From contig JBIIHL010000002.1 in assembly GCA_044235825.1 (NCBI GenBank), positions 1-57,055 of the forward strand: DNA of 57,055 nt, read 5' to 3'. Source of the stretch: CANGYM01 sp044235825 (lineage in GTDB: Bacteria; Pseudomonadota; Alphaproteobacteria; JAJTHO01; CANGYM01). How positions within the stretch are numbered: position 1 is the first letter of the stretch; every line of letters starts with the position of its first letter. The notes below the pieces were generated by a model. The model saw only the letters and a list, made by a program, of their open reading frames with translations. It did no database searches and was not told the origin of the DNA. Of the stretch, positions 40,951 through 50,457 are shown in pieces. The translations under genes were made by a program, and so were the position numbers.

Positions 40951-43900
40951 TGGCAAGCTGGCAATCCACCCCGCTGTGAGAATCTCCAGCGCTCTGTTTT
41001 GCCCCAAACGATCATTCAGGCATTTGAAATCCACCTGATCCAGCGGCTGATCCTGATTGTGACAGGAATACACCACCGTTTCCTGCCCTGTTACAGGGTC
41101 GCGGTGGATTTGCAGACACTGGGCGCAGATTTTTTTCATCATACATTGCATGGGGCTGTTGATGCTGCCAATGGCCTGCGTCACGTTGGGCAGATAGGGG
41201 GCCAAAACACCGTGGCGGGCGATGCGAACGGCATCCATCATGCGGTCGGATCCAATGACAACCAGATGATCCACGGTTTCCGTGGGAATCGACGGCGTCC
41301 CCAAATCCCCCCGCGCATAGGCGGCGATGGCCTGCACAATGTTCCCTGTATAGGCCCGATCTTGGGGGCGGTTTGGGGTAAAGTCTGAAGGCTCGTCACA
41401 GCACCACACCACCACATCACTGGCGGATTCGATTTTATCCACGTGATAACGGTCACCGGATTTTTTATAGCCCGCAAAATACAAAACGCGGCTGCCCGCT
41501 GCCTTTAACGCGGCCCCGATGGAAAACAAAACGGCATTGCCCAAACCCCCGCCCACCAGAATGACGGTTTGGTTATGGGGAATATGGGTGGGCTCCCCCG
41601 TTGGGCCCATCAGGATTATGGGCTCACCAACCTTTAGATATTGACACAAGCTGGATGATCCGCCCATTTCCAAAATGATGGTGGCCAGCAACCCCTTGTC
41701 ATGATCCACCCAAGCCCCTGTGGCGGCGATGCCCTCCATGGCCAAGCGCGTGTCGTTGATGATAGGGGCGTAGGTTTCAAAATTTTGCAAACGGTAAAAC
41801 TGCCCGGGCTGAAACTGCCGCGCGGCTTGGGGGGCACGCACCACAACCTCCACAATGTTGGGGGTTAAACGATTCACGGCGTGGACCGTGGCAAACAGCT
41901 GATCGTGCAGATGGGCAAAAAATGCGGCATTGTCCACCTGCTGTCTTTGGCCCTCGGTTTCCAAAACGCGGGATACGATGGGATAGCCCTGCTTCGCACT
42001 GCCCATGGCCTTCACTACATTCCCCGCAAAGGAGGGATGCATGTCCCCAAAAAAGCTGATAAAGCGATGATGGTCATACCGGCTGGCCAAAATATGGGGC
42101 GTTGAGGGTTTGGCCAGAGCTTCGGGTTTCACAGGGCTTCCCGTTTCATCAATGGCCTGAAAATAACGTCCATCCAGCGTGATGTGCGTGGGGTCTTCAT
42201 CATGCAGCACCACGTTGGGCTTGGTGCCCGCCGCCACCAAGATGGTGCGGGCCGGCAGGGTGTGGGTGCCGCCGTTTGTGTGTTTCACCGTCAGACCCTT
42301 GGCCCATCCCGATTCATCCACCTCCACCGCCACAGGGGTGCAGTTGGGGGCAATGGCAATCCCCTCTTCCAGAGCCTTTTCCACCTCTTCGTGATTCAGG
42401 GTATAGGACGGGGCATCGGTTAAATCCTTCCGATACGCCAACGTCGATCCCCCCCAAGATTGCAAAAGACCGATCACATCGGGGTTGGGTTTGGCCTTTT
42501 CTGCCCGCAGGGCCCTGGCATGCATCAGGTATTCATCCAAAATGGTCAGATCTTCGGCTCGATAGGCGTCGCGAACGGCGGCTTCACCGTTTTTTTCGGA
42601 TAAACTATCATAGCGTTTCAGGGTTTTTTCCACCATCACGGGATAATAGGCCAAGGCCTCTGTCGTGGTATCCACCCCTGTGAGGCCGCCGCCAATCACC
42701 ACCACCGGCAAGCGGATTTGCAGGTTGGCCAAGGCATCGGCCTTGGCCGCCCCCGTGAGTTGCAGGGCCATCAGGAAGTCCGAGGCCTGACGCACCCCCT
42801 TTGCCAGACCGTTTTTCATATCCACAATTGTGGGGGCCCCTGCCCCTGCACACAGGGCAATATGATCAAACCCAAAATCATCAAAGGCCTGAGCCACACT
42901 CAAGGTTCCCCCAAAACGCACCCCGCCAAACAGGGCAAACTGCGCCCGCCGTTGCAGCAAAAGACGCACGACCTTTAAAAAGTTTTTATCCCACCGCACC
43001 GTGATCCCATATTCCGCAACGCCCCCAAAACCGGCCAAAATCCGTTCGTCCAGATTTTCCCAAAGGGCTTTTATATCCTCAATGGGTTTGGTGGTATCGG
43101 TTAAGACATCCGGCAGGGGCTCGATCTTCGCCCCATCAATCCCTACCACCGTGTGCCCGTCATTCATCAAATGATGCGCCAGCGTAAAGCCCGCGGGCCC
43201 CATGCCCACCACCAAGACCTTTTTGCCCGTGGCGGCCTTGGGATAGGGACGATGGATGTTCAGGGGGTTCCAGCGGGTCAGCAAGCTATAGATCTCAAAG
43301 CCATAGGGCTGCTCTAGCGCGTCCCGCAAAATGCGTGTTTCGGCTTGGGGGATGTTGACGGGTTCCTGTTTCTGGTAAATGCAGGCCTTCATACAGTCAT
43401 TGCAAATGCGGTGGCCCGTGGCGGCGGCCATAGGGTTATCAATGGTAATCACCGCCAAAGCGCCCAAGGCATGCCCCTGTATTTTCAGGGTGTGCATTTC
43501 GGAGATTTTTTCCTCAAGCGGGCAGCCCGTCAGGGTGACGCCAAAGGCGCTTTTTTGGAATGCACCGGTTTTTTTGTCTTTCAGACCTTGGCTGCAGGAA
43601 TCCCGCCCTTGGTTATGACAATGAATGCAATAGGTGGCCTCGCTGAGGGCATCACGCAGGGTTCCCCCCGCATCCGTCAGGGCAAAGCCATGGCGAGGGC
43701 GCAAATGGCCCTCTGGCGCCACGAACATATCCACGCCGTCACGGTGAATTTTTTGGGTATGCACCAAATGGGCAAAATCCAGTTTTTTGGGCTCTTTGAA
43801 CAAAACAGAGGATGATTTTTCCTGCACCGTTGCCCATGCGGCGTAACGCAGCGCCAGATCGAGCAGATCGCCCCTGCCCTCTTCCTGTTGCCAGATCAAA

Positions 43901-44334
43901 ACAGCGTGGGCGAAATCCAGTTCCGCATCCTCGGTCTTGCGGGGAAAATGGGGGGCCAAATCCCGCCACAAAGCGGCACCATCAAAGGTGGCGGCCTCTT
44001 TGCCGTAAGTTTTCATGGCCTGACGCTGCACGAACAGGCGGCGGACCTCAAACAACGGCATCAGGTCGTGATGATTTTGGCTTAGGGCCGCAGCCTGTTT
44101 TTCAATGCCAAAAAGCGTTGTCAAAAAATCCTCTAAAACAGGGGCAACGGCCAGAATCAGGGTGGACTCTTCCAACTTGCCCACCGTTTCTGGATGGGCA
44201 CGGGCGGCCAAAAGGGATTCTGCCAGCGCGGGGGCCCTTTGGTTCAATGTTTCAAGGAAAAGGCTATCCAGCCGCGACAGTCCCTCCGCCGTATAAAAAT
44301 CAGCAAACGTTACGCCATCAGGAAGGTTTAACAT
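40945..44334 (-). CDS. large fused flavoprotein: unknown N-terminal region + GltD-like + PyrK/FNR-like (Nfn-like)
   Basis: A protein of 1129 residues. Residues 1-230 are unrecognised and helical. Cysteine motifs follow near 236-271 (CIHCHNQGRDSC and later CPLEE) and near 311-318 (CNDCMKAC), which should hold Fe-S clusters as in GltD-like proteins. The GltD-like flavin region spans about 370-780 (VVGMGPAGFTLAHHL, VVIGGGLTGVDT). From about 825 comes a ferredoxin-NADP reductase type module (QFQPGQFYRL, ILVGGGLGNAVLFSIG), ending in a PyrK-type 2Fe-2S segment (CMMKKICAQC ... SC). This is the NfnA plus NfnB set in one chain, so it may move electrons between NAD(P)H and a ferredoxin or quinone. The ATG at 44334 is chosen; a GTG four codons upstream is possible. 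Divergent from gap. Confidence 0.8.
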   Translation of the reverse strand: MLNLPDGVTFADFYTAEGLSRLDSLFLETLNQRAPALAESLLAARAHPETVGKLEESTLILAVAPVLEDFLTTLFGIEKQAAALSQNHHDLMPLFEVRRLFVQRQAMKTYGKEAATFDGAALWRDLAPHFPRKTEDAELDFAHAVLIWQQEEGRGDLLDLALRYAAWATVQEKSSSVLFKEPKKLDFAHLVHTQKIHRDGVDMFVAPEGHLRPRHGFALTDAGGTLRDALSEATYCIHCHNQGRDSCSQGLKDKKTGAFQKSAFGVTLTGCPLEEKISEMHTLKIQGHALGALAVITIDNPMAAATGHRICNDCMKACIYQKQEPVNIPQAETRILRDALEQPYGFEIYSLLTRWNPLNIHRPYPKAATGKKVLVVGMGPAGFTLAHHLMNDGHTVVGIDGAKIEPLPDVLTDTTKPIEDIKALWENLDERILAGFGGVAEYGITVRWDKNFLKVVRLLLQRRAQFALFGGVRFGGTLSVAQAFDDFGFDHIALCAGAGAPTIVDMKNGLAKGVRQASDFLMALQLTGAAKADALANLQIRLPVVVIGGGLTGVDTTTEALAYYPVMVEKTLKRYDSLSEKNGEAAVRDAYRAEDLTILDEYLMHARALRAEKAKPNPDVIGLLQSWGGSTLAYRKDLTDAPSYTLNHEEVEKALEEGIAIAPNCTPVAVEVDESGWAKGLTVKHTNGGTHTLPARTILVAAGTKPNVVLHDEDPTHITLDGRYFQAIDETGSPVKPEALAKPSTPHILASRYDHHRFISFFGDMHPSFAGNVVKAMGSAKQGYPIVSRVLETEGQRQQVDNAAFFAHLHDQLFATVHAVNRLTPNIVEVVVRAPQAARQFQPGQFYRLQNFETYAPIINDTRLAMEGIAATGAWVDHDKGLLATIILEMGGSSSLCQYLKVGEPIILMGPTGEPTHIPHNQTVILVGGGLGNAVLFSIGAALKAAGSRVLYFAGYKKSGDRYHVDKIESASDVVVWCCDEPSDFTPNRPQDRAYTGNIVQAIAAYARGDLGTPSIPTETVDHLVVIGSDRMMDAVRIARHGVLAPYLPNVTQAIGSINSPMQCMMKKICAQCLQIHRDPVTGQETVVYSCHNQDQPLDQVDFKCLNDRLGQNRALEILTAGWIASLPL

Positions 44335-44497
44335 GAGCAAATCCACACAAATTCAAAGAGTCCCCCTTTTACCACACCGACAGGGGCGGGGGAAAGGGAT
44401 TTGCGTGGGTTTCACCCAACAAACACTGGATTTTCTATCCCAAAGTCAGTATATCCAACCTTCTGAATCGGGAATTTTTAGGAGGGGGCGGAGTCTT

Positions 44498-45496
44498 ATG
44501 ACCCTACGCATTGCCATCAACGGTTTTGGACGCATTGGGCGTTTGGTTGTACGCGGTCTTTTGGATCGTCCGCAGGATGACATTCAGATTGTCGCCATCA
44601 ATGATCGCGGCGGCATCGACAGCAACGCCCATTTGTTACAGTTCGATTCTGTCCATGGCCGTTTGAACACCCCTGTTGTCAAAGGGGACACAACCCTGAG
44701 CGTGGGCAAACACACCATCGCCATGTTTGCGGAACATTCACCGGAAACCTTGCCCTGGGGGGATTTGGGCGTGGATGTTGTTATGGAATGTACGGGAAAA
44801 TTTGCCAACCGTGCGGGGGCGATGATGCATCTGGCGGCGGGGGCTGGGCGCGTTCTGATCTCTGCCCCTGCGGATGATGCCGATATTACTGTGGTTTATG
44901 GGGTGAATCATGCCCATTTAACGGCCGAGCACCGTATTGTGTCCAATGCCTCTTGCACCACAAATTGTCTGGCTCCTGTGGCGGCGGTTTTGGATGCATG
45001 CTGCGGCATTCGATCCGGCATCATGACCACCATTCATGCATACACCAATGATCAAAGGATTCTGGATGGCAATCACCGTGATCTGCGGCGGGCCCGCACG
45101 GCGGGAACATCCATGATCCCCACCAGCACCGGCGCCGCCAAAGCCGTGGCCTTGGTTTTACCCCAACTGAAGGGCAAACTGGATGGCTTTGCCATGCGTG
45201 TGCCCGTGCCCAATGTGTCTGTTGTGGATCTGACCTTTTTGCCCGAACGCCCCACCACAATCCCTGAGATTCATAACGCCATGCAAAACGCCGCCGACGG
45301 CCCGATGAAGGGGGTTCTGTCCATCAACACACTGCCGCTGGTGTCCACCGATTTTAACCACACCCCAGAAAGCTCGATTTTCGATGCCACCCAAACCCGT
45401 CAGGTTGGGGAGATGATCAAGGTCCTTTCGTGGTATGATAACGAATGGGGTTTTTCCCATCGCATGCTGGATGTGGCTATGGCGATGAGGCCCTAG
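44498..45496 (+). CDS. gap: glyceraldehyde-3-phosphate dehydrogenase, type I
   Basis: The glycolytic/gluconeogenic enzyme of 332 residues. The start MTLRIAINGFGRIGRLV gives the NAD-binding GFGRIGR motif; the catalytic Cys is near 153 in SNASCTTNCLAP; SWYDNEWGFSHRM marks the end. AGGAGG lies 13-18 bases upstream, with GGAG closer. The longer frame would add 55 residues and is rejected. Position 32 appears to be Asn-Asp (AINDR), usual for NAD preference. The end overlaps the convergent comEC gene by 20 bases. Confidence 0.96.
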   Translation: MTLRIAINGFGRIGRLVVRGLLDRPQDDIQIVAINDRGGIDSNAHLLQFDSVHGRLNTPVVKGDTTLSVGKHTIAMFAEHSPETLPWGDLGVDVVMECTGKFANRAGAMMHLAAGAGRVLISAPADDADITVVYGVNHAHLTAEHRIVSNASCTTNCLAPVAAVLDACCGIRSGIMTTIHAYTNDQRILDGNHRDLRRARTAGTSMIPTSTGAAKAVALVLPQLKGKLDGFAMRVPVPNVSVVDLTFLPERPTTIPEIHNAMQNAADGPMKGVLSINTLPLVSTDFNHTPESSIFDATQTRQVGEMIKVLSWYDNEWGFSHRMLDVAMAMRP

Positions 45497-47351
45497 GCTG
45501 ATTTTCAGGCTGTTTTTCAAAGGCATTCCACGGCTGCGGCCCCCGCACATCGTAATCCGTTAAAACCCGATACGGCGCAAACCATATCAACTGTGCCCCT
45601 GTTTTGGCCAAGGACGCCCGATCCACAATGGTTTTTGCGCGACACGCCGCAGGGGCTGTATAGGGCGTCACAAGAAAATCAATATCCGAGCGGGCACAAC
45701 CGGCGGCCAAAGCCGATGCACTCAGCGGCATAGCGGCCACATGTCCGGATTTGTAGGGAATCAAACAAAGATTGTTTGCACAAAGATCCGCCGGCGGATC
45801 CTTTTCCAAAAGCTTCACCACCGTCACCCGATCCATGGGAACGCCCCAATAATCGGCCCATTTTTCAAAAATAAAATCACTGGGGCGGCGTGTGTAGATG
45901 GTCAGGGCCTGAGGACCTATAATGACCAAATGACGCCCATCATGACTGATCAACATGTCCGCACGCACCGTCAGGGATAGAAAAAACAGCCCTAAGCCCA
46001 CGGGCAGCAGGCTCAGACATTGCCGCCATCCCCGCAAAAACAGAAACAAAAACCCAGCCAGAACAAAACACAAAAAGGCCCGCTGATCATAGGCCCCCAG
46101 CAAAATGTTGGCCGCAGGCCACGATTCAATGGCATACGTCAGATCAAACAGGGGCTGGGACCCTAGGGAAAACAGCCATAAAAAAGGCCCCTCTAACCCA
46201 AAGGGCGTTGCCAGAGCCGCCAGAATAATGAGTGGCATCAGAAAAAAGGAACTCAGCGGAATGGCCACCATGTTGGCCAGCGGCCCATAAAGATTAAACC
46301 GATAAAAATGCCACGCCACAATGGGCGCGGTGGTGATGTTCACCCAAAACGTGGAAATAAACAGACCATAAAAATACAATCCCGCGGTGCGCAGGCGGGT
46401 GGATTCAGCCTCGAACATCGGGCGATGACGTTGATAATAAACAATCAAACTGATCACCGCCATAAAAGACATCTGAAAACCAGGATTGCTAAGCGCCTGA
46501 TGATCCATCATCAAAACAACACAGGCTGCCACAAAAACCGTCCATAACGAAAACGGCTGTCGATGCGTTATCACGGCCAGCAGCACAAGGCTGATCATGA
46601 TAAAGGACCGCTGCGTGGGTATATCGGCCCCGCTAAATGCCAAATAAATCAAAGAAAACACCCACGCCAAGGCCGCCGCCACAGCTTTCACGGGAAAACG
46701 AAAAACAAATAGCGCCAAAGTATATCTGAACGTCAAATAAACCAATCCCGCCACCAAGGACATATGCAAGCCTGAAATGGATAGCAGGTGTGTTAATCCC
46801 GCAACCCGCATGGATTCCACCAAAGATGCACTGATGGCCCCGCGCATACCGGTAAACAAGGCGGCAGCAAAGGCCCCTGTTTCTGGGTCAGGGGCCGCTT
46901 GGATCCAGCGCTGGGTCACGTCGTAACGGGCACGCTCGATTTCAATACGCAAACGTTGCCAGCGGGAAAGCTGGGATATATCTTCACTCAGTCGCTGCAC
47001 CCTGCCCATGCTGTAGCCAATGTGGCTGATATTCTTTTCATATAACCAGCGCTGCCAATCAAACCCCCCGGGGACAAGGGGCGGGTAAGGGGGATAAATT
47101 TTCGCAATCATCCCAACCGTATCCCCAGGGCGCAGGTGGGTATTGTTTTTGCTAGGTAAACTCAGGCGCAATCGCTGCGTTTTCTGGGGGGGATCCAGCA
47201 TCAGGGGGGTGATGATGGCCCGAAGACGCTTTCCCTGTGGCTCTAGGCTGTCAATGCGCCCCACCAGATCATCGCCATAGGCGCGGGCACAACACGCAAT
47301 CAAAAGAAAAAAAACGCATCCACGGACCCACAGGCCGCTTGTTGGCGTCAC
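45477..47351 (-). CDS. comEC: ComEC/Rec2 family membrane channel protein
   Basis: A protein of 624 residues of the ComEC DNA-uptake channel family. An amino-terminal membrane segment precedes an OB-like DUF4131 region (about 25-130), then the competence domain with many membrane segments and the motif AGLTHLLSISGLHMSLVAGL near 198-217. The carboxyl region (about 490-624) lacks the metallo-lactamase His motif. The start is inferred as GTG at 47351, giving a GTGA overlap with popZ; the open frame is longer but lies inside popZ. Other competence genes are not nearby, so natural transformation is uncertain. Confidence 0.88.
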   Translation of the reverse strand: MTPTSGLWVRGCVFFLLIACCARAYGDDLVGRIDSLEPQGKRLRAIITPLMLDPPQKTQRLRLSLPSKNNTHLRPGDTVGMIAKIYPPYPPLVPGGFDWQRWLYEKNISHIGYSMGRVQRLSEDISQLSRWQRLRIEIERARYDVTQRWIQAAPDPETGAFAAALFTGMRGAISASLVESMRVAGLTHLLSISGLHMSLVAGLVYLTFRYTLALFVFRFPVKAVAAALAWVFSLIYLAFSGADIPTQRSFIMISLVLLAVITHRQPFSLWTVFVAACVVLMMDHQALSNPGFQMSFMAVISLIVYYQRHRPMFEAESTRLRTAGLYFYGLFISTFWVNITTAPIVAWHFYRFNLYGPLANMVAIPLSSFFLMPLIILAALATPFGLEGPFLWLFSLGSQPLFDLTYAIESWPAANILLGAYDQRAFLCFVLAGFLFLFLRGWRQCLSLLPVGLGLFFLSLTVRADMLISHDGRHLVIIGPQALTIYTRRPSDFIFEKWADYWGVPMDRVTVVKLLEKDPPADLCANNLCLIPYKSGHVAAMPLSASALAAGCARSDIDFLVTPYTAPAACRAKTIVDRASLAKTGAQLIWFAPYRVLTDYDVRGPQPWNAFEKQPENQPRASSP

Positions 47352-48295
47352 GAAGATCCCAATTTTTTGTTGACCAAACGACGGATTTCTTCTTGGACCT
47401 TTTGTTCCACAATGGTGGGCAAATGCGTGTTTAACCAAGCTTTGAGATAGGGCTGCACGGCTTGGACAATCACATCTTCCAATGATTTGCTGGGGATGCT
47501 AGTCCCGATGGCATCGTCCTGATCAAACAAGGGATCGGGTTTCAACCGTGTTTGGGCCACAGCCACATCCAACTGATCCAAAGCCCGCAGGGATGACGCC
47601 AAAGCATCCTGACCCAGCAAAGCCTCTTCATCGCTCTGGAGATCCTCTTGATCCATCGACTCTAACAACAGGGATTCCGTCACATCCTCACCCTCATGAT
47701 CCGAACTTAACGCTTCGTCATCTTCTGAGATGTCCAGCGAAAAAAGATCGCCATCATCTTCTGTTTTTAGGGGCTCAATGGCTTCGTTGCTTTCAATATC
47801 TAAAATTTCCTCATCTTCCAAAAAAGACTCTTCGTTTTGGGGGGATTCGGAAAGGCTTTGCACGTCTGGTAAATCCTCTTCCAACATATCCGCGATTTCA
47901 TTCAGGGCTGTCTGATCCTCAAAAACATCCTGACCTTCAAAATCTTCCTCAGATTCAACCTCTTGATGGACAGCATCGGGTTGCTGATCCTCAAAAACCA
48001 TGTTTTTTTCCTCAGCTTGGTGCTGAAGGATTGATTCGGCCAGTTGTTTATTTTTCAGGTTGTTTCTGTCAATTTCCTTCAGGATATCCTCGGGGATAGG
48101 GGCTTTGGGCTTGGGGATTTCCTGAATTTGACCATTGTCACGGATCAATTGCGTCAGATCCAAAACAGGCGCATCATCCATGGTGCGGGGGGCCCCCGCT
48201 TCGGCGGTTCCATCGTTCATCATGATTTCCCGAATGGAAAGCAAAATGCCTTCTATGGATTCTTCATCCTGAACCTGTTTTTGCGCGGTACTCAT
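47348..48295 (-). CDS. popZ: polar organizing protein PopZ (DUF2497), enlarged acidic form
   Basis: PopZ is the alphaproteobacterial cell-pole scaffold that self-assembles and anchors the ParB-parS complex and signalling proteins. The amino-terminal helix is EESIEGILLSIREIMMND (about 11-28), a client-binding motif. The carboxyl oligomerisation segment has LEDVIVQAVQPYLKAWLNTHL then PTIVEQKVQEEIRRLV. Between them (about 110-245) is a long, very acidic, low-complexity linker rich in Glu, Asp and Ser, longer than in Caulobacter PopZ (177 residues). Length 315. The start MSTAQKQV is preceded by AAAGGG, and a promoter lies just upstream. GTGA overlap with comEC. Confidence 0.9.
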   Translation of the reverse strand: MSTAQKQVQDEESIEGILLSIREIMMNDGTAEAGAPRTMDDAPVLDLTQLIRDNGQIQEIPKPKAPIPEDILKEIDRNNLKNKQLAESILQHQAEEKNMVFEDQQPDAVHQEVESEEDFEGQDVFEDQTALNEIADMLEEDLPDVQSLSESPQNEESFLEDEEILDIESNEAIEPLKTEDDGDLFSLDISEDDEALSSDHEGEDVTESLLLESMDQEDLQSDEEALLGQDALASSLRALDQLDVAVAQTRLKPDPLFDQDDAIGTSIPSKSLEDVIVQAVQPYLKAWLNTHLPTIVEQKVQEEIRRLVNKKLGSS

Positions 48296-48315
48296 AGGCG
48301 CTTTTCCCTTTATGT

Positions 48316-48351
48316 TTTTTTTACGATACGCACTCTGGACGAATGCGTCAA
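48316..48351 (-). promoter_or_regulatory. sigma70 promoter of popZ
   Basis: On the minus strand TTGACG (48351-48346), 17 bases, TATCGT (48328-48323). Expected start near 48316, 21 bases upstream of the popZ ATG. Confidence 0.65.
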
Positions 48352-48397
48352 CTCTTCGTACAAAGCAAGGGCTATCCTCAAAAAGAAAAACACGTCT

Positions 48398-49393
48398 ATG
48401 AGCAATCCACCTATCATCTGGGGGCTTCATGATCACCGCCCTGGCAACAACAGCCAAGTGGACGGTGTGGCCAGCTATTTGATTCACCCTGTGATGATCA
48501 AAACCCTGCGTTACACTTTTTTTTCCAGACTTTATAATGAATTTTTGCCCCTGAATTTTCTGGGCATTCATCAGCACGATTTGTCCCCCCCTTGGCCGGA
48601 TATTGTGATTTCTGCGGGCCGCCGTCAGGCCCGCATTGCCGCCGCCATAAAACGCAAATCTGGCGGCAAGACCTTTGTTTGCCAAATCATGCGCCCTGAA
48701 CTGGGGTACAGCCATTTTGATATGGTGGTTTTGCCCACCCATGATCGCGCCCCAGAGCACCCCTCTATTTTTAGAACGATAGGGGCCCCGCACCGGATCA
48801 CCAAACAGAAACTCACCGAAGCGTTTAACACCTTTTCCCCCTATTTTGCCCTGTTGCCGTATCCCAAAACTGCTGTTTTTGTTGGGGGGAACTCTCGCCA
48901 TTATAGCTTTACCGATGCCATGATCCGTCAGATGATTCATGATTTGTGCGCGATGCAGGATCGTGACGGGGGCTCTCTCATCATCCTCACCAGCCGCCGC
49001 ACCCCTGCCTCTCTCGTCCGCTTGTGGCAGAAAGACCTGAAAGGCAGGCCCCACAGTTTTTATGTTTGGGGCCAAAAGGGACAGGCCAATCCTTTTGTGG
49101 GGGCCTTGGCCTGTTGTGAACGCATGATTGTTACCCAAGACTCTGTCAGTATGCTCACCGAAGCCTTAGGCAGCGGCAGGCCCGTGGCTTATTACCCCGT
49201 CCCCCTGAATCGTTTTCGTCCATCACACCATATCCCCTTTTCGGCTCTCTTTGATGCTTTGATCGAAAGGGGATCCCTTGTCCCCTTTCAGCCCGACCTG
49301 TCGTGGGAAACCGTCCCCCTTGAAAACCCCGCCAAAGGGGTGGCCGAAGAGATGATGCGAAGATTCTATGTGCGGGGAAAACTCGTACCGTAG
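48398..49393 (+). CDS. ELM1/DUF1022 family (mitochondrial fission ELM1-like) protein
   Basis: A protein of 331 residues of the family named after the plant fission factor ELM1, widely present in alphaproteobacteria and of glycosyltransferase-like (GT-B) fold. Seen: IIWGLHDHRPGNNSQVDGVA at the start, DIVISAGRRQARIAAAI, QIMRPELG, FVGGNSRHYSF and VTQDSVSMLTEALGSGRPV, which resembles a nucleotide-sugar binding end. The start is set at MSNPPIIW; upstream frame is antisense to popZ. It may act in envelope carbohydrate chemistry; function in bacteria is not settled. Confidence 0.85.
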   Translation: MSNPPIIWGLHDHRPGNNSQVDGVASYLIHPVMIKTLRYTFFSRLYNEFLPLNFLGIHQHDLSPPWPDIVISAGRRQARIAAAIKRKSGGKTFVCQIMRPELGYSHFDMVVLPTHDRAPEHPSIFRTIGAPHRITKQKLTEAFNTFSPYFALLPYPKTAVFVGGNSRHYSFTDAMIRQMIHDLCAMQDRDGGSLIILTSRRTPASLVRLWQKDLKGRPHSFYVWGQKGQANPFVGALACCERMIVTQDSVSMLTEALGSGRPVAYYPVPLNRFRPSHHIPFSALFDALIERGSLVPFQPDLSWETVPLENPAKGVAEEMMRRFYVRGKLVP

Positions 49394-49416
49394 AAACCTG
49401 TGTTGAATCGCCCTGT

Positions 49417-50004
49417 TTAGGCCTGCAACCAAACCTTGGGCGGGGTGGGATCTGGGGGCGACATATCTTTGAACAACCCCATCATTTGGGAAACGTCCGA
49501 TATAATATGCAAAAGGTTTTTTGTTTCTGGCTTGGCATAACCCTGCTGGACGATATGCTCTAAGAGCTTTACTAGGGGGTCCCAATACCCATCGATGTTC
49601 ACCACAATAATGGGCTTGTCATGCATGGCCAGCTGGCGCCAGGTGAGCATTTCAAACATCTCGTCCATGGTCCCATATCCCCCAGGAAACACAAGAAACG
49701 CATCCGAAGAATCAAACATCATCATTTTTCGCACATGCATGTTGGCCACAATGTGCAGTTTTGTCACACCTGTATGGCCAATTTCGTATTTGTCCAAATA
49801 CTCAGGAATGATCCCAATAACGCGCCCGCCGCGGGACAACACCGCATCGGCGGTAAATCCCATCAGGCCGGCGCGGGCGCCGCCGTAAACCATATCGATG
49901 CCTTGGCTAACAAGGATTTCGGCCAAAGCCTCCGCCTGCTCTTGGTGACGAGGTTGGGGCTTTGAAGACCCACAATAAATACAAAGAGAGGAAATAACCC
50001 GCAT
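49417..50004 (-). CDS. LOG family protein (nucleoside 5'-monophosphate phosphoribohydrolase-like)
   Basis: A Rossmann-fold protein of 195 residues that matches the LOG family, which releases bases such as cytokinins or adenine from nucleoside 5'-monophosphates. The diagnostic motif PGGYGTMDE is at 107-115, and the Arg-bearing MHVRKMMMF at 89-97. Start IYCGSSKPQP is typical. The start overlaps the cheW stop by one base (TGATG), so it is the last gene of the chpT operon. Bacterial LOG proteins are often annotated TIGR00730; cytokinin activity here is unproved. Confidence 0.93.
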   Translation of the reverse strand: MRVISSLCIYCGSSKPQPRHQEQAEALAEILVSQGIDMVYGGARAGLMGFTADAVLSRGGRVIGIIPEYLDKYEIGHTGVTKLHIVANMHVRKMMMFDSSDAFLVFPGGYGTMDEMFEMLTWRQLAMHDKPIIVVNIDGYWDPLVKLLEHIVQQGYAKPETKNLLHIISDVSQMMGLFKDMSPPDPTPPKVWLQA

Positions 50005-50453
50005 CAGGCCGCCAAGGTTTCAGAGATTCCCACAATCTTAGTGATATCCAGCGCCAACACCAGATGTTTTTGATGTTGATAAACGCCAACGGCCATGGAA
50101 CGCACAGACGGATCCAAGGACGGGGGCACAGGGGCGGATAAGGACGCAGAAAGATCCACCACATCATGAACATAATCCACCATTAATCCATAACGCGTGC
50201 CCCGAAACACCACAACAATGCACATGGGGGTGTCGATATCCGGTTTTGGTTTATCCTCTTGGATATTCAGGCGCACGCGCATATCCAGAACCGTCACAAT
50301 ATAGCCGCGCATATTCAAAACCCCGACGATCTCTGGCACAGCCAAAGGGATGCGTGTGGATACAGGATTATGAAGCACATCCGTAACATCGGAAACAGAC
50401 ATGGCAAACATTTGGCTGCCAATGGAAAAAAGAACGTGTTTTTCGGTTTTCAT
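50004..50453 (-). CDS. cheW: chemotaxis adaptor CheW
   Basis: A CheW domain protein of 149 residues that couples chemoreceptors to CheA. Seen: FSIGSQMFAMSVSDVTDVL at the start, PLAVPEIVGVLNMRGYIVTVLDMR (the classical NLRG-like site) and YGLMVDYVHDVVDLS. The start is set at MKTEKHVLF; the longer frame (27 codons) runs into cheA. It lies 4 bases after cheA and overlaps the LOG gene by one base. Confidence 0.95.
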   Translation of the reverse strand: MKTEKHVLFSIGSQMFAMSVSDVTDVLHNPVSTRIPLAVPEIVGVLNMRGYIVTVLDMRVRLNIQEDKPKPDIDTPMCIVVVFRGTRYGLMVDYVHDVVDLSASLSAPVPPSLDPSVRSMAVGVYQHQKHLVLALDITKIVGISETLAA

Positions 50454-50457
50454 ACGA

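Noticed and set aside
48044..48397. Upstream extension of the ELM1-like gene
   Set aside because: The extra part is antisense to popZ and unlike the family; the ATG at 48398 gives the usual start.
48296..49138. Long minus-strand extension of popZ
   Set aside because: It is antisense to the ELM1-like gene; a good promoter and Shine-Dalgarno sit right before the MSTAQ start.
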